Assembly (NCBI GenBank): GCA_019096065.1
Contig: JAGUCH010000001.1
Coordinates: 14,322,001 to 14,386,000 of the forward strand
Direction: 5' to 3'
DNA length: 64,000 nucleotides
From: Paracyclopina nana
Taxonomy: Eukaryota > Arthropoda > Copepoda > Cyclopoida > Cyclopettidae
The notes under the pieces: generated by a model
The model's input: the letters and a program-made list of their open reading frames with translations, nothing else
Databases searched by the model: none
Told to the model about the DNA's origin: nothing
Shown here: one piece after another, positions 12,501 through 24,624 of the stretch
Numbering within the stretch: the first letter of the stretch is position 1
Layout of the letters: each line of letters begins with the position of its first letter
Made by a program: the position numbers and the translations under genes

Positions 12501-14149
12501 GACGTCTAGTATTTGAACAACACTGTGGGAGGAATCCAGGCGAAAAATGCCACCGTTTCTACGGCTGGCCTGGATACTTTGCCCCAGTGTGAGGTTGTGT
12601 GCTCACCTGAGAGTTACTGGCCACTCATGTTGGCTCCTGTTTCGCCAGCATCGACATCATGGGAGAAGAGCTTTCTACTATACAATAGCTAAGCTTCGCT
12701 GCTCGACAAGTTTTTCTGGCACGAAATCCGACTTGAAGAGAGCTGACTTCTTGGGTCAATCCTGGACAAAAATGTCTCCAGCAGCAAATGTAGTAGCTAT
12801 AAGAGAAAGTCTTCTTCTGTCAAGCGACGAATGCAACATCTTCGCCTTCTATTTTAAAACTCTTCCTCATCTTCTCGAAAGATCAGCTCCAAGTGTGTGA
12901 GGAGGGACTGAAAGCAAGAAAAAATGTTGAGAGATGCAGACTTACGCATGTTGTTGGAATAACATTTCCGAAAGAAGAAGAATTTAATTTTCACCATCAA
13001 TTCATTTGCCGCGCTTGGTTGTCAGTCCTGGAGAGCAGCAAATGATGCGAGCGTTGACAAGTTCCTCAAAATTCCACTCAAATCGTCGAATTCACGGCAT
13101 TTTTCAGCGGCATATTGAGCATTTCAGAGCATACGCATAGAAGCTTTAAACTAGTTGATCTGATTTGTTGCTGTTGAGCGTTGACGTTCAAAACGATGGG
13201 TCGAATTTATGACAATTATGCACAAGATATTATTGGGAGTTCGCGCGAGTTTTGGCTCATCATCATTTTGGGCCGACAAGATGAGGAGACACAGATGCGT
13301 GTGTGGATGCTAAGTGTTGTGTGACGAGCTTTTAACTTTCTGTAACTAGCAGACTTTCTTTTTCTTCATTTGAGAAGATATCCAAAGTCGCAAGATTTCG
13401 CTACTGCTACCCCAGCGGTAAAACTAGCTAGCTGCTACCGTAACAAATACATTTTCTTCTTTTCCTCCAAGGGGAAGAAGTGACAGCAGGTCTCTTCAGC
13501 TACGAGTGCTACGGACTGCCATTTTCGAAATACAGCGTTTGATAAACTCTGTACATGCACTTCTAGGTCGCACTTGTTTCAATAGCCTCCATTTATAGCT
13601 TGCAAAAAATTGCACATTTTCAAATCGCTAAATAGCTTTGACACGTGCACTACTCACTTTCACCATGATGTACTCTCGGTGGTGACCATAAATTAGATGC
13701 GAGTTACAAATCCATCATGAATATTTCTCGCGGCCAAACAAGATTAAGTTTAATACATTGCAACTCATGACATTCGGATAGGCTACTTCATCTACTTTGC
13801 ATGCCACAATTAATCTTGAAAATCAACCTAATGAGCATATTGAATTCGTAGAATTAACCTTATAAGCATCCATCGAAAAATATTAAAACATACTTGCGCA
13901 TAATTTGCCATCTTAATTGAACAATGAGCTCAATGACACTTGTGGCCCTAAACTGAAAGGCTCGCTCCTCGGTGCAATCGTGATTTGTAGCGTCAAACGC
14001 AATGCATGGCATTTTGGCATTTTATCAAAATATCTGGCCCCTTTGCCAAGCTTCACTGAATTCAGTTACGCAGCAGACAAACATGGATGATGGAAATTAA
14101 ACGAGAATCAATTTGACGTTGATAATGAAACTCCACTAGATTACCAAGC
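9554..14149. other. 4.6 kb intergenic region between divergent genes
   Basis: This lies between the zinc-finger gene (-) and MARCH6 (+) and must hold both promoters. Open frames here are short, without domain signals or convincing splice partners (for example 12547-12900 +). One candidate minus-strand 5' exon is listed separately at 11415-11600. I see no RNA gene or clear transposon. Confidence 0.6.
11415..11600 (-). other. Possible 5' (untranslated) exon of the zinc-finger gene
   Basis: On the minus strand a locally GC-richer stretch ends at a consensus donor, CCGTCCAG|GTAAGACG, at 11414/11415. There is no ATG in the open frame leading to that donor. The next gene downstream in this orientation is the C2H2 protein, so a 5' UTR exon is the simplest reading. 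The upstream limit is a guess. Confidence 0.35.
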
Positions 14150-17100
14150 ATGGAAACGAGTCCCACCCCAGCCATGGACATCGATGACGGATCCGGCCAA
14201 GGTATGGAGTTAAATAGAAGTGCCAAAGAGCTTTGGTTAAATTCCTGTCTTTTTCAGGCGACATTTGCCGAGTCTGTCGAAGTGAAGGCGCTCCAGATCG
14301 ACCTTTGTTCCATCCTTGCATTTGCACTGGCAGCATTAAATACATCCACCAGGATTGCTTGCTCCAATGGCTGAAATATTCCAAGAAAGAGTTCTGCGAG
14401 CTCTGCAATCACCGGTTTTCGTTCACCCCTAGTGAGTTCTCTTGTCAATTGCTGGCTTTTGTCCATTTTTACCAGACTTTAATCTCGAGTTTTCACCCCT
14501 TCTCATTTCGCAACTTTTCGTGGCTTTTATATTGTTTCGCGAATTATTAATCTTTGAGCCGTTGATGTTTGGTTGACTGTTACGTCATTCTCTCTTTTGA
14601 TGGTTGCATAACTTCTACTATTCTTTCAGTCTACTCTCCGGATATGCCCAAAAGGCTTCCTTTGAGCATAGTGTTCAGCGGATTCCTTGGCACCGTCGCT
14701 CATGCAGTTCGATTTTGGCTGCATTACACCCTCGTCGCTCTTGCCTGGCTTGGAATCGTGCCTCTCACGGCTTGCCGAATTTACAGGACTCTTTTCACCG
14801 GATCTGTTTCTTCAATTTTGTCACTACCCATAGACGCATTTTCAACGTAAGTTTGCGTGCAAGTCTTAGGACGAGCAGTGCTTCATTTGGGACATTTTTC
14901 AGGGAAAATGTGGCCTCTGATATTCTGCAAGGATGTGCTGTTGTTACCCTAACGCTTTTGGCCTTCATTGGCCTCATTTGGCTCCGCGAGCAAATCTTGC
15001 ACGGTGGAGGTCCGGAATGGCTTGACATGGATGTGAATGCTTTGCAAAACGAGCAACAACCACAGCTACCTGTTGGCCCACAACAGCCTGCCAATGCTCC
15101 CAATAATGTGGATGAGAATATCAATGACGAGAATGGTGGGGACAACCTTCCTGCCGAGCCTGCTGCTCCTGAGATCATCGACAATGGGAATAACAATGGT
15201 GGTGCTAACAACAACGAGCTTAACCTCGGGGATGACGCAATGTGGAATCCTATGGAGTGGGATCGGGCTGCGGAAGATCTCACCTGGGAGAGACTTCTTG
15301 GTCTGGACGGATCGCTGATATTCCTAGAACACGTGTTTTGGGTTGTCTCCCTGAATACTCTTTTCATCTTGGTGTTTGGTGGGAGTTTCTTTTTTTCTCT
15401 GAACGTTCTTAAATAAGTACTCCATTTGCAGCCTTCTGTCCTTACCACATCGGCCACTTCACTATTATGGGCTTCAAGCTTAAGTCATACATCAACGGAG
15501 CCCATTTTGAAGGCATGCTGACGACTTTGGTTGGCTATGGCATCATCGGAATATGCCTGGTGTTTTTGCATGCTCTCACCAAGTTCTTGCGCTTCAAAAA
15601 ATTCAGCCGAGTGTTTGGCCTATGCTATGTGGTGGTGAAAGTTGCACTTTTGTTGGTCATAGAAATTGTGGCCTTTCCCGTGATTTGTGGTTGGTGGCTG
15701 GATATTTGCTCCTTGGCTCTATTCGATGCTTCCCTGAAGGAGAGGCAAGCAAGCTTTCACCAATCACCAATGGCTTCGATATTTATGGTATGATTGATCA
15801 TAATTAACTATAATGCAGAAGCATTGAGAATAATTTCCTTGCAGCATTGGCTCGTTGGCATGGTGTACGTCTTTTATTTTGCCTCATTTGTCATTCTTCT
15901 TAGAGAGGTTTTGAGGCCTGGTGTGTTGTGGTTCCTACGCAACCTCAATGACCCTGGTACTAACATTTGCTGTTAGCATTTATCAGATTTCATGCTTAAT
16001 TTTTTTTTAGATTTCAATCCAATTCAAGAGATGATACACCTCTCTATTGCTAGGCATCTGAGGCGATTTTGTGCCTCTTTGGTAATGTTCGGCACATCCA
16101 TACTTGTCATGTTGTACCTGCCTTCGCGAATTATCAAGAAATCAATGCCAACTTTTCTACCCTATCAAACAGCCACAGCTGGGTAAAACTCTCCTTTTTT
16201 TTCGCTGTGAGCATTTGCTTTTCACATTTGTATTCTTTTAGCGAAACGCAAGTTGACGAACTAGCCATGGAACTGTTGCTACTGCTTGTGATTTTACCCG
16301 CTGTCCAAGACCAAAACCACACCCGCGAATGGCTCAAAAATGCCATCCGAGCTTGGTGTTCTGCGGCTGCCTGGCTCTTTGGACTCAGGTCGTACCTATT
16401 TGGTGACACCCCCGAGGACATCAAATTGGCAGCCGATGCCGCTGAGCTGCAGCCTCTAATTCCACCTCCCGCCGATGAAGTGGTAGACAATGAAAATGTG
16501 AACGAAGAAGGCCAAGATGTGCTTCAGCAGCCTCAAGAGGGCCTTGCTGCTGTTCATCAAGCCCTCCTTCAACGAGAGGGACCCTTGGGCTTCCAGCCTT
16601 ACATCAAGCCCCGAATGTTTCCGCTTTTGGTAAGATTTTCAATCTTCTTCATGGTCATTGTCAGTTGACTCATTGAAATTCTGATTGGGTTTCTAGATAT
16701 GCGGATTGATCGTGCTGATGCTGCTTTCGTGGCTTGTTGTGTCGCTTCTCTTCATGCTCGTCCCAGTGTGGATAGGCCGTCAAATTTTCTCTCTGTGGTT
16801 CGAAGACAGCCCCAAGATTTACGAGCTCTACACATCGGCCACAGGCCTCTATACCTGCCTATTGTTAATTCGTGGCGCGACTTTGGTTGCCGGATGGCTT
16901 CAACAAGGATGGGCTCAACTGTCACAAAAGCTTCGTGAATGGGTCGCAATTGTAAGATTTTCACGTGTGTTCCATAGTTGACGGAATTATTTCATGATTA
17001 TTTTCTGTAGGGCTTGAAGGCTACTGTTGCGCTGGGTCTACTCGTTGGCCTCGTGCCTCTCATGTTTGGCCTCCTTTTAGAGGTTGTCGCGCTCATGCCA

Positions 17101-17750
17101 GTGCGAGTACCTCTTAACCAGTCACCAGTCTTCTTCTTGTGGCAGGATTGGGCGCTAGGAGCAATGTACACTAAGATAACCATTGCCTTGACTTTCATGG
17201 GCCCTGACTGGTGGCTGAAAAGGGCAGTTGAGCGGCTTTACCAAGACGGCCTCCGTGGCCTCACTTTGGCCTATCTGATCCCCCATCTTGTTCTGCCAGC
17301 CATTACATCCCTGGGGTTGGCCTTGGCTGTTCCCTACATCGTGGCCCATGGAATTGCGCCCCTCATGATCAATGACTTTGATACCGTGGTTTTTATTCAA
17401 AGGAGGATCTATCCGTCGTTGCTCCTCACGATTGCCGTGTTTGGCCTCATTGTGCTCCAGCTCAAGCAATTCCGAAAACTTTACGAACATATCAAAAATG
17501 ATAGGTAAGACATGTGGCATTTCTAAGCAAAATTGCCAATTTGTTGAGCTGTCAGACCTTGAGTTTCAAATGTCATGTAAGACGAGTAAGGCTTTGTTGC
17601 AGTACACTTGAATCTTAAGCTTGCAAATGAAACATTTGGACATCTTTTTTCGTTTGCAGGTACTTGGTTGGCCGTCGTCTTGTGAATTACAATCACGCAT
17701 CGTCGTCGCCATCGACGGCTGCGGCTGCAACCTCAACCACCAACTCGTAG
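14150..17750 (+). CDS. MARCH6: MARCH6/TEB4/Doa10 ER-membrane RING-CH E3 ubiquitin ligase
   Basis: Eleven exons: 14150-14201, 14258-14431, 14630-14846, 14903-15378, 15432-15787, 15845-15956, 16011-16182, 16242-16629, 16697-16951, 17011-17504 and 17660-17750. They sum to 2787 nt and 928 residues, close to my recollection of about 910 for human MARCH6. An N-terminal RING-CH (C4HC3) finger begins [10 protein letters not shown] and ends FCELCNHRF. Next is the family signature [11 protein letters not shown], then many hydrophobic spans. The TEB4/Doa10 core is recognisable ([20 protein letters not shown], then FCPYHIGHF). An acidic Asn-rich linker lies in exon 4. The C-terminus has [10 protein letters not shown] followed by a Ser/Ala/Thr tail. 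This family ubiquitinates misfolded and regulated ER proteins, including sterol-pathway enzymes, for ERAD. The gene looks intact, with an AATAAA at 17966. Confidence 0.96.
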
Positions 17751-17965
17751 TAAGAGCAACCAACTTTTCGTGAGCACAACAGTGATTGGACTCTTTTATC
17801 ATCGACGGCGGATCTTGTTGCTGTGATATCAATATTTGCTACGTCTTGTATACATTCTGCTGCATGATGACATTTCAGCGAGGAGCCATCATCATCATTC
17901 CTTAAACAAAACCACAACCTCAAAATTCGTTGTCACATTCTACTACTACTGCTACCACAGAGTAA

Positions 17966-17971
17966 AATAAA
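17966..17971 (+). terminator. Poly(A) signal AATAAA, MARCH6
   Basis: AATAAA lies 216 bp after the MARCH6 stop. It is the clearest signal before the convergent cytochrome b5 gene. Confidence 0.6.
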
Positions 17972-17995
17972 TTAAATGACTACAAAAATTAAACA

Positions 17996-18001
17996 TTTAT
18001 T
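17996..18001 (-). terminator. Poly(A) signal AATAAA (minus), cytochrome b5
   Basis: TTTATT on the plus strand reads AATAAA on the minus strand, 22 nt after the cytochrome b5 stop. It sits within 30 bp of the MARCH6 signal. The two convergent transcripts probably end on top of each other. Confidence 0.5.
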
Positions 18002-18022
18002 TCGGGCCACCGCTGAAATTGT

Positions 18023-18807
18023 CTACTTGGTGAAGTAAACTCTGTAGAAAACTGAAGCTGCCAGAGCTAAAACGATCGGAAGAATCCAGGACTTCCAGCC
18101 TCCCTCTTCAGGAGCTGAGTTAGTCGCCCAAGATTTGGGTCCAGAGTCTTTTGAGCCAGTTCGGTCGGACTGCAAAATTAAATGAATTAATGTTGACAAT
18201 TAATGATGACACGACAGTAACGTTATCAGAGTGACACATATTCAGATAATGCAACTAGAATGGAGGCTTGCGGCAGCAACACATTTAATGTTTTGCCATC
18301 ACCTCAAATCGGTTCTGAAATATTCTAAATGCATTGGATCCAAAATCAAACAATTACAAAAAACCAATTTGCAAAAATTAGAATTGGCACGTCCGGGTCA
18401 AACTTGTCAAAACACCTGAGTCAATTTTCATGCCAAGTAAATAATATTTCAGATGTCATAGATAAGAGAAAACCAGAATTGAAACGTACTTCTTGCAGTT
18501 CGCCAATGTAATATTGTTTCATCATTTCTCGAGCATCAGTCGAATGGCCAACATCTTCAAAGCCTTCAGTTGCATCTACGCCAGAGTTCTCTATCAGGAT
18601 TTCCTCACCACCTGGATGCTAGAAACGAGTAGGCTCGGTCATGAACAACGTTTACTATGACCTTGATGATATTAATCTTACTTCGTCTAGGAATTTGCTA
18701 ACGTCGTACACTTTGTCATGGATCACCATCCAAATGCTTTTATCAGAGCCAGTTCCGATTTTATGCTTGGCGACCTCTTCCAGTGAGAACACTTTAGTGT
18801 CAGTCAT
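18023..18807 (-). CDS. Cyt-b5: Cytochrome b5, tail-anchored
   Basis: Small haem electron carrier that supplies electrons to ER desaturases, P450s and related enzymes. Exons 18807-18682, 18618-18490 and 18169-18023 sum to 402 nt and 133 residues. It starts [15 protein letters not shown]. The haem-binding HPGG lies at about residue 43, with the second axial His in FEDVGHS at about residue 67. The C-terminal span [19 protein letters not shown] is followed by a short basic end, typical of tail-anchored ER or outer-mitochondrial forms. The ATG at 18807 is chosen because cytochrome b5 proteins begin at this point; an upstream in-frame extension to 18885 lacks family similarity. The gene converges with MARCH6. 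Confidence 0.95.
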
Positions 18808-19401
18808 CTTGAATCCTTCAACGCTGTAACTTGTTTGACAAGAAATCCAAAGCGGACTGAAGTACGTTTTGTTGTTGAACTGCACTACTTCGAGTTTGAT
18901 AAACCTCTCAAAGGATCGAATTTAGCTCAACCTCTCAACAAAACCGAACACAAAGTGCCATTTCATGTGTAGAGGAATTTTTATTTAAAAAAATGAAAAA
19001 TGCTTTTGTAAGTGAATGAAAATACATTTTGGTACGCAATAAATACTACTTTCATGAGTGGAAATAGGTTTACATCTTGACTAAATAGCCTTAAAACTCT
19101 TTGTTGGCTTCTGAAAAAGTAGAACAGTCGTGAAACGATATGAGGAATAAGAGGCTTATGCTATAATTTAAATATTCAATAAAAAGCTTTCTAATGCATT
19201 TCGATAGGCCACATCATGAATCTGGAGCTTCATGTTCAGTTTTGCTACTATTTTTATACAGCAAATAATGCCAAGAGACAAGAGGTTTTTTTACATCATA
19301 CTATCTTTGGGATTGACTTTAAAGTTCGATTCTTTATGGTCTAGACAAGAATATCAGAATTCTGTAAACAAGTAAAACAACACTTCGCTGAAGGCTTCGA
19401 A
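18808..19401. promoter_or_regulatory. Divergent promoter region, cytochrome b5 / IntS5
   Basis: This 594 bp AT-rich stretch separates the start codons of two oppositely transcribed housekeeping-type genes. It must carry both 5' UTRs and promoters. I see no TATA box that I would trust. Confidence 0.5.
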
Positions 19402-22318
19402 ATGCCAACCTTTTCGACTCCGGCGAGTCCGACTCCTTTTGCGGACGACGGCGAAGAATTGATGCTTGTTTTGCGTGACTTTTTGTCAGCTTCCCTCAGT
19501 TTTCAAAAGAATCCAAACAGTTTAAGGCCAGACGATGCTTTAGCCATGCAAAGTTTGGAGAGAAACGCCGACTCGGCGTTGAGGCTCCTCAAGAATTTAC
19601 CAGTATCAAAAGAAGCTGTGTTTGAGTTTTTTGCGCTTGTCATCGATGTTTTGTCAACTCATGAGCGGAAAAAGCCAGCTGACATTCCGAGGCAATTGGT
19701 GTCGACCATCGACAAACTACACAAAACCCTATCCGAGCTGATAAAAAGCCCAAAGTTAGGCCCAAACTGGTCGCCTATAATTGTTCACTGGACTCTGGAC
19801 GTACTTGGAGAAATGTCCTCCAAGCAGGGCAAATCGAGTCGAAATCTCATTAATGAAGATCTCAGCGCATGGATGAGTTCGGTGTCTGGATCTAATATCG
19901 CTGATTTGGCTGCTGAATGCATGACACGTCTCAATGAAAACCAAACCGAAGACTGCATTTCCCATTTGCTTGATTTAAGCGTGCGACACGGTTCCAATTT
20001 TGACTGGGTAGTGGCTCACATTGGTGGTTGTTATCCTGAAATCGTCATCACTAGGGTCTTGTCTGTTGGCCTGAAGTCCCAAAAGGAAATGGCCAAAGTC
20101 AACTCAGCCGTGGGCATTTTGAGCCATGTTGGAGCAACTCACAAATCTGAAGTGAAAGCCTGTGTGCAAAAACTGCTATCAGACTCTGAAGATCCCTTGG
20201 TCATTCCCTACTTACTCAACTTGTCTTCCCTAAGCGCGTTGATGGCCTCGACTGTAATGTCTGTAGCCTCAGAGGTGATCAGTCTGGAGATGGCTGAGAA
20301 AATTTGCGCTTTGATGCCGATATGGGAAAAGGCCAGCTTGGTCGATACAAAGGAAGATGGCCTTGCCAAATTGTCTGTCAACCTCCTGATGAAGCACGGC
20401 AGTTTTGGCCTTGTTCGCAACTTATTGGATTTTTCCGGTGACAGCAATGACAAAGATGTCATGTACGGAAGTCGATACATTCTTGACCAACTTTTGGTGG
20501 AGCTCCATGGATTTGTGCACGTTGTCAATAAGAGGGAGGAAAACAGTTTGCTCAAGGAATGCAGCCTCCATTGGTCTTTTTTGATGGACCATTATCTGTT
20601 CGGGCAAGATTCCTACCGAAAGAAGACAGTGTCCATGCTGCTCAATTGCATTTTTCTTCACGAAGGCCGCACACTGACGGCCATGGCGATTCAAAAGGGC
20701 CTTTGTCGCAGGGCCGAGACTGACGACGAGTTGTCTGCGGTCCTTTTATTAATCAAGGATGTGGAAATGTGGATGCCCGAAGTCGTTAGCTTGGCAATCA
20801 AGCTCTGTTTCCGTGCCAAAGACAAAAAGGGCCAATTTCTGTGCAACCTCGGCAAGATCTTGCACTATCAAAACGAGGCCAATTCTGGGGACATGATCGA
20901 GACGGATGTATACCAATACGTCAAATTACACCACGAGGAGCTCGTTAGTATGACTGCAGACCCTTCACTCATCGCTGACGTGCTCAAAATCCTCAACTTT
21001 GTGCCGCTGCCAGACGACCAGCCCCTCTCCGTGTCCTTGATGCACAAGGCTGCAAATAATTTGGCAAAGGCTCTGTTCATTTGCCTCTCTCGCGGCAGAG
21101 ACGAGGAAAACTATCAGGACTTGGCACAAATCATCGAGCATCTCCAGGTATGCAGGGGATCATTTCTCTTCGCGGAATGCATAACCTAAAAATGCGTTTC
21201 AGGTTCTAGCTAACTCAACGGTGGGTCTACCAATGGTTTTGCGAAGCCTTTTGATCGGCGCAATGAATCCATCCGTTTCGGTTCCGCTGTTTGGAGGCCG
21301 TCAACAAGGCCAAGAAGTGCTTAAGCCCAATCAAACGTGCAGCCTCTTTGAGGAGAACCTGAAATTTGGCGCAATGCCTACTCATCCTCTTGGCACATCC
21401 ACCGTATTTCATGCTGGAATTATCGGAGAAGGCAAACGAAAAGTGGCCGCAGCAGCTCTGGAAAACGAGACAACAAAGGAGAATAGCCTCATTTTTGTCT
21501 CGATTCTATTCAAAGTGTGCGACGAGGTCACGGTAATGGCCAAGGAGGAAACCTATAAGCAGCTTGCGTTGCTCTTGGTGGACCTTGTTAGCCCTGATGT
21601 CATGTACAACGGATTACCATGGCCAGAGGAAGACTTTACCAGGTATTTTTTCTCAAATCTTGTCCTCTATTTTGTCGTTGTCACACCTAGTGAAAACGGG
21701 TAAATGTGCTTTGCCATGATGGCACTTCCTGAAAAGCCCAGTGAATTGATTTGGAGACTTCAATTTAATTTCAGGGTGACAATGGAACGCGACCTTCAAA
21801 TCGTAAAATGTCTTGAGGACAATCCAATAATCTGGAAAGTTTTATGGGGCTTGGCGGAGGCCAGGCCAGCTTTATGCTATTGCTCAGTGATTCTTCGCGG
21901 GGCCTTGTCAGTCCAAATGGCTCATTGGGCTGCGGCATTAAAGGCCACGCCAAAAGTGTTGACCACCACTCAAAAGATTTTATGGCTCATGTCAGTAGGG
22001 CAATTCCTACCTCACCCTTTGGACTCTGTGGCCGATGTGATCGAATTCTTTAATCCCTACCAAGTGCATTGCATTCTCGTGGATGTGTGGAACTATGTGA
22101 GGGACAACGTGCCAAGCCCAGTGGCTTTTGTGACCAATGGCAAGAATTGCGCGACGCGAAAGTTTGGCCCGTACATCAATCATAAGCAGTATTGTGAGCG
22201 TCTCCGATTGATCATGATGCAACATATCTCGAAGGTGGCTCATAAATACCAGCAATTCTTTGCCGTCAAAGTCAATCAAGATCATTCAGAGCCCATGCAA
22301 GTTGATGCTACGAGTTGA
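19402..22318 (+). CDS. IntS5: Integrator complex subunit 5
   Basis: Subunit of the nuclear Integrator complex, which processes snRNA 3' ends and attenuates RNA polymerase II. Exons 19402-21147, 21203-21642 and 21775-22318 sum to 2730 nt and 909 residues, all in phase. It is an all-helical protein. The family stretch RHGSNFDWVVAHIGGCYPE followed by ITRVLSVGLKS is the clearest match to IntS5. Later family-like blocks include SILFKVCDEV and the C-terminal CERLRLIMMQHIS. It is somewhat shorter than vertebrate IntS5, which I recall as about 1000 residues. No catalytic residues are expected. The start ATG is the first in frame and the protein ends MQVDATS. An AATAAA follows at 22464. Confidence 0.92.
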
Positions 22319-22463
22319 CATTCATCTGGCCAAGATGACATTTCCTTTTGTCAATTTGCGCCTTGCAACAAGACACTACTCATACTTTTCTTGTGAACGG
22401 CAATGCGTTTGCGAGCAAATAATATTTTCTCCTCCCTCCCCCAGCATCGTAATTGAAAAGCTA

Positions 22464-22469
22464 AATAAA
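22464..22469 (+). terminator. Poly(A) signal AATAAA, IntS5
   Basis: AATAAA lies 146 bp after the IntS5 stop, with another at about 22549. Both are in the 354 bp between the convergent IntS5 and nanos genes, which otherwise hold only 3' UTR-like sequence. Confidence 0.55.
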
Positions 22470-22672
22470 GAGGCATGTGCATTCGTTATTCCTTGATATA
22501 TTCTGGCACATCATACGTGGAGTAAATAATATACTTGTGGAAGTATACAATAAATGCGATGCAAGGCAGGATTCTTAAAATCACAACTGGGTATTCTCAA
22601 ACATGATTAAGTAGAATGGCACAAATTCTTAAAAAAACAATCGCCGATCAATTGTTGGGCTAGACTCTCAGC

Positions 22673-23878
22673 CTATTCGGTAATGGAGGATGCAAATACA
22701 TGCAGTTGAGTCCACTCATTTTGGTGGTACTCGCGATCCTGAACGAATTCACCTGAAAAACGAAAGGGAGAGAGTTAAGTGATGCATCATTTGCAGTGGC
22801 CTGATGCAGTTAAATTACCATACATTTGACTCAGGCATGGCTGATTAGTGGACCTGGTCCATGCAGCGTTGGGGCCTCGCAAATTTCTCATGCTAATGTC
22901 ACTTTGTGACTGCTGAACTTGGTTCGCAAGCGGTCGGCCTCCACCCACGTACTGCATTTGAGGCCGCTTAGAGGGCGGGACGGTGGCGGGCAGAATTGTC
23001 CCTGCAGCGGGACCGCCAATCACTCCGGGGTTGCTATTGGCACCTCGTCTACCGACTGAAGATCTCATCTGCTTCAGTAGCGTTATGGAGGCAAAATCCG
23101 CATGGTACTTGTCCTCTTTGTTCTCGGGGCAGTACCTAAAAATCAAACTATTAAAGAAGAGGTAATGGAAAAAAAATATTCAGCACATCACCTTATGGTG
23201 TGGGAAACGGCTCCAGTGGCATTGCAAATTGGGCACTTGTAGTTGAACAAGACGGGACAAGTGACCCTGCCAAAGTCGTCCTTGAGAGTGTGGCTCAAGT
23301 AGTACTGCTCATCCTCTCCGTTGTTCTTGCAGAACACGCAAAAGCTGTACTTGATCCTGGTCCTGTGACTCAATGGAGACCGTCGCACCAGGGAAGGTTG
23401 GACAACATCGAAGGGGCTCGATGAGGGCATTTTCATTCCTGAGTATTGAGGCGCAAGGCCATCAAGGTCAAGCCTGCTCGTGTCAAAGGGGAGTGGATTA
23501 TCGCAAAATCCAAAATCCTGGGGAGAATCGGGGGATTCCGTGGAAGAGCTCCAACCTCCACTATTCCGGCTTCGAGGCTCCGAGCAGTTTTCACTGGGGT
23601 TCAAGGACATGGCGCGACCGAACCCATTGACGAACTCGTCATCGTCCGTGAAAAACTTAAAATATAAATAAATTAAGGTAAAATGTTAAGTAAAATGAAG
23701 GAGAAAGAGAAATTACCGAGCTTGGTGGCGGATAAATGAAGGCCGAGCGCGAGTTTGAAAAATGGCCCTGATTTGACGCCATGGGTGAAAAGAGGCCAGC
23801 AGAGTTTGGACTTGAGTTGTATGAACAACTGATAAAGCCCTCGTTGCCAACGTAGTGATTAATTTTCAGATCAGACAT
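22673..23878 (-). CDS. nos: Nanos-family translational repressor
   Basis: Nanos works with Pumilio to repress mRNAs in germ cells and in posterior patterning. Exons 23878-23717, 23655-23192, 23135-22819 and 22752-22673 sum to 1023 nt and 340 residues. The diagnostic tandem CCHC zinc-finger domain lies at residues 160-211. Finger one is C160-x2-C163-x12-H176-x10-C187 (starting CVFCKNNGE). Finger two is C195-x2-C198-x7-H206-x4-C211 (CPICNATGAVSHTIRYC). All eight ligands are present, and an intron cuts just before YC. The N-terminal region is Ser/Pro/Asn-rich, with a small motif near the start (NEGFISCSYNSS). The C-terminal tail is disordered. The ATG at 23878 is the first in frame and exon 1 is exactly 54 codons. 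The gene converges with IntS5. Confidence 0.95.
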
Positions 23879-24624
23879 CGTTGCAACGTTTTTCAGACCT
23901 ATGCGAACCCCGAACGAGACCAGTTTCGAACAAGAATGAAAAATCGGCTCAGTTTCGTTTTCGCGTACAACTGAACGAGTTATTCTCAGTTCTGTTTGTT
24001 TTGCAAGTGATGCATCGAAAAATCGAGTCAGCTCTCTAAAAAAACCGATGAATCGGAAGAAGTCAATCAACATTTAATTGCACAGCGTTACTTAATCATT
24101 TCAAAGATATTTAAAAATTAATAATTTTGCTTTGATTTCATTAAGTTCACTATTAGCTTCATTTCTTTACCTTAGTTTTTCTAGCTGGGTTTCGCCTGTG
24201 GACGTAATTTTGTTTCTCAGCTTGAACATGAGGGATCTGTTTTTACACTAACTCCGCTCAAAAGGTCACGGCTGCGTAAGTAAATGCTCAAACGCTATCT
24301 TGAGTGCTTTTGAATTTGAAGCTATAAGTAATCATCAAAATATTTCGTTAGTAATGGGTCAATGGTATTTAATGCTCTTTTCTTTCGATTACCAGGTGCT
24401 TCATTTTTCAGAATTTGGCCCTAAAAAGTGTTCACCAATCATTTAAAACAAGCTAATTCATATTCCAGAAAAACTGATGTCTCAGGTTTCGCTTTCTGCA
24501 GTGATGTATCACATCTGGCATTTGTGGAGTCAAGGCACGGTAAGATGTTTTGAAGAATAATTCGTATATTTTACAATACTTATTTGAAATTCAGGTTACA
24601 CGAAATTGGTTCTATGCAAAGCCT
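23879..24624. other. nanos upstream region and 3' side of the small membrane-protein gene
   Basis: About 750 bp of non-coding sequence with no strong open frame. It should contain the nanos promoter and 5' UTR, and also the 3' UTR of the next minus-strand gene. No repeat or RNA gene is seen. Confidence 0.5.

Noticed and set aside
12547-12900. 117-codon plus-strand ORF in the MARCH6/zinc-finger spacer
   Set aside because: Random-looking composition, no domain, no splice partners. Length alone is not enough.
14795-15457. 220-codon minus-strand ORF opposite MARCH6
   Set aside because: It is a shadow of MARCH6 exon 4 on the other strand; its Ser/Pro/Cys-rich sequence reflects codon complement.
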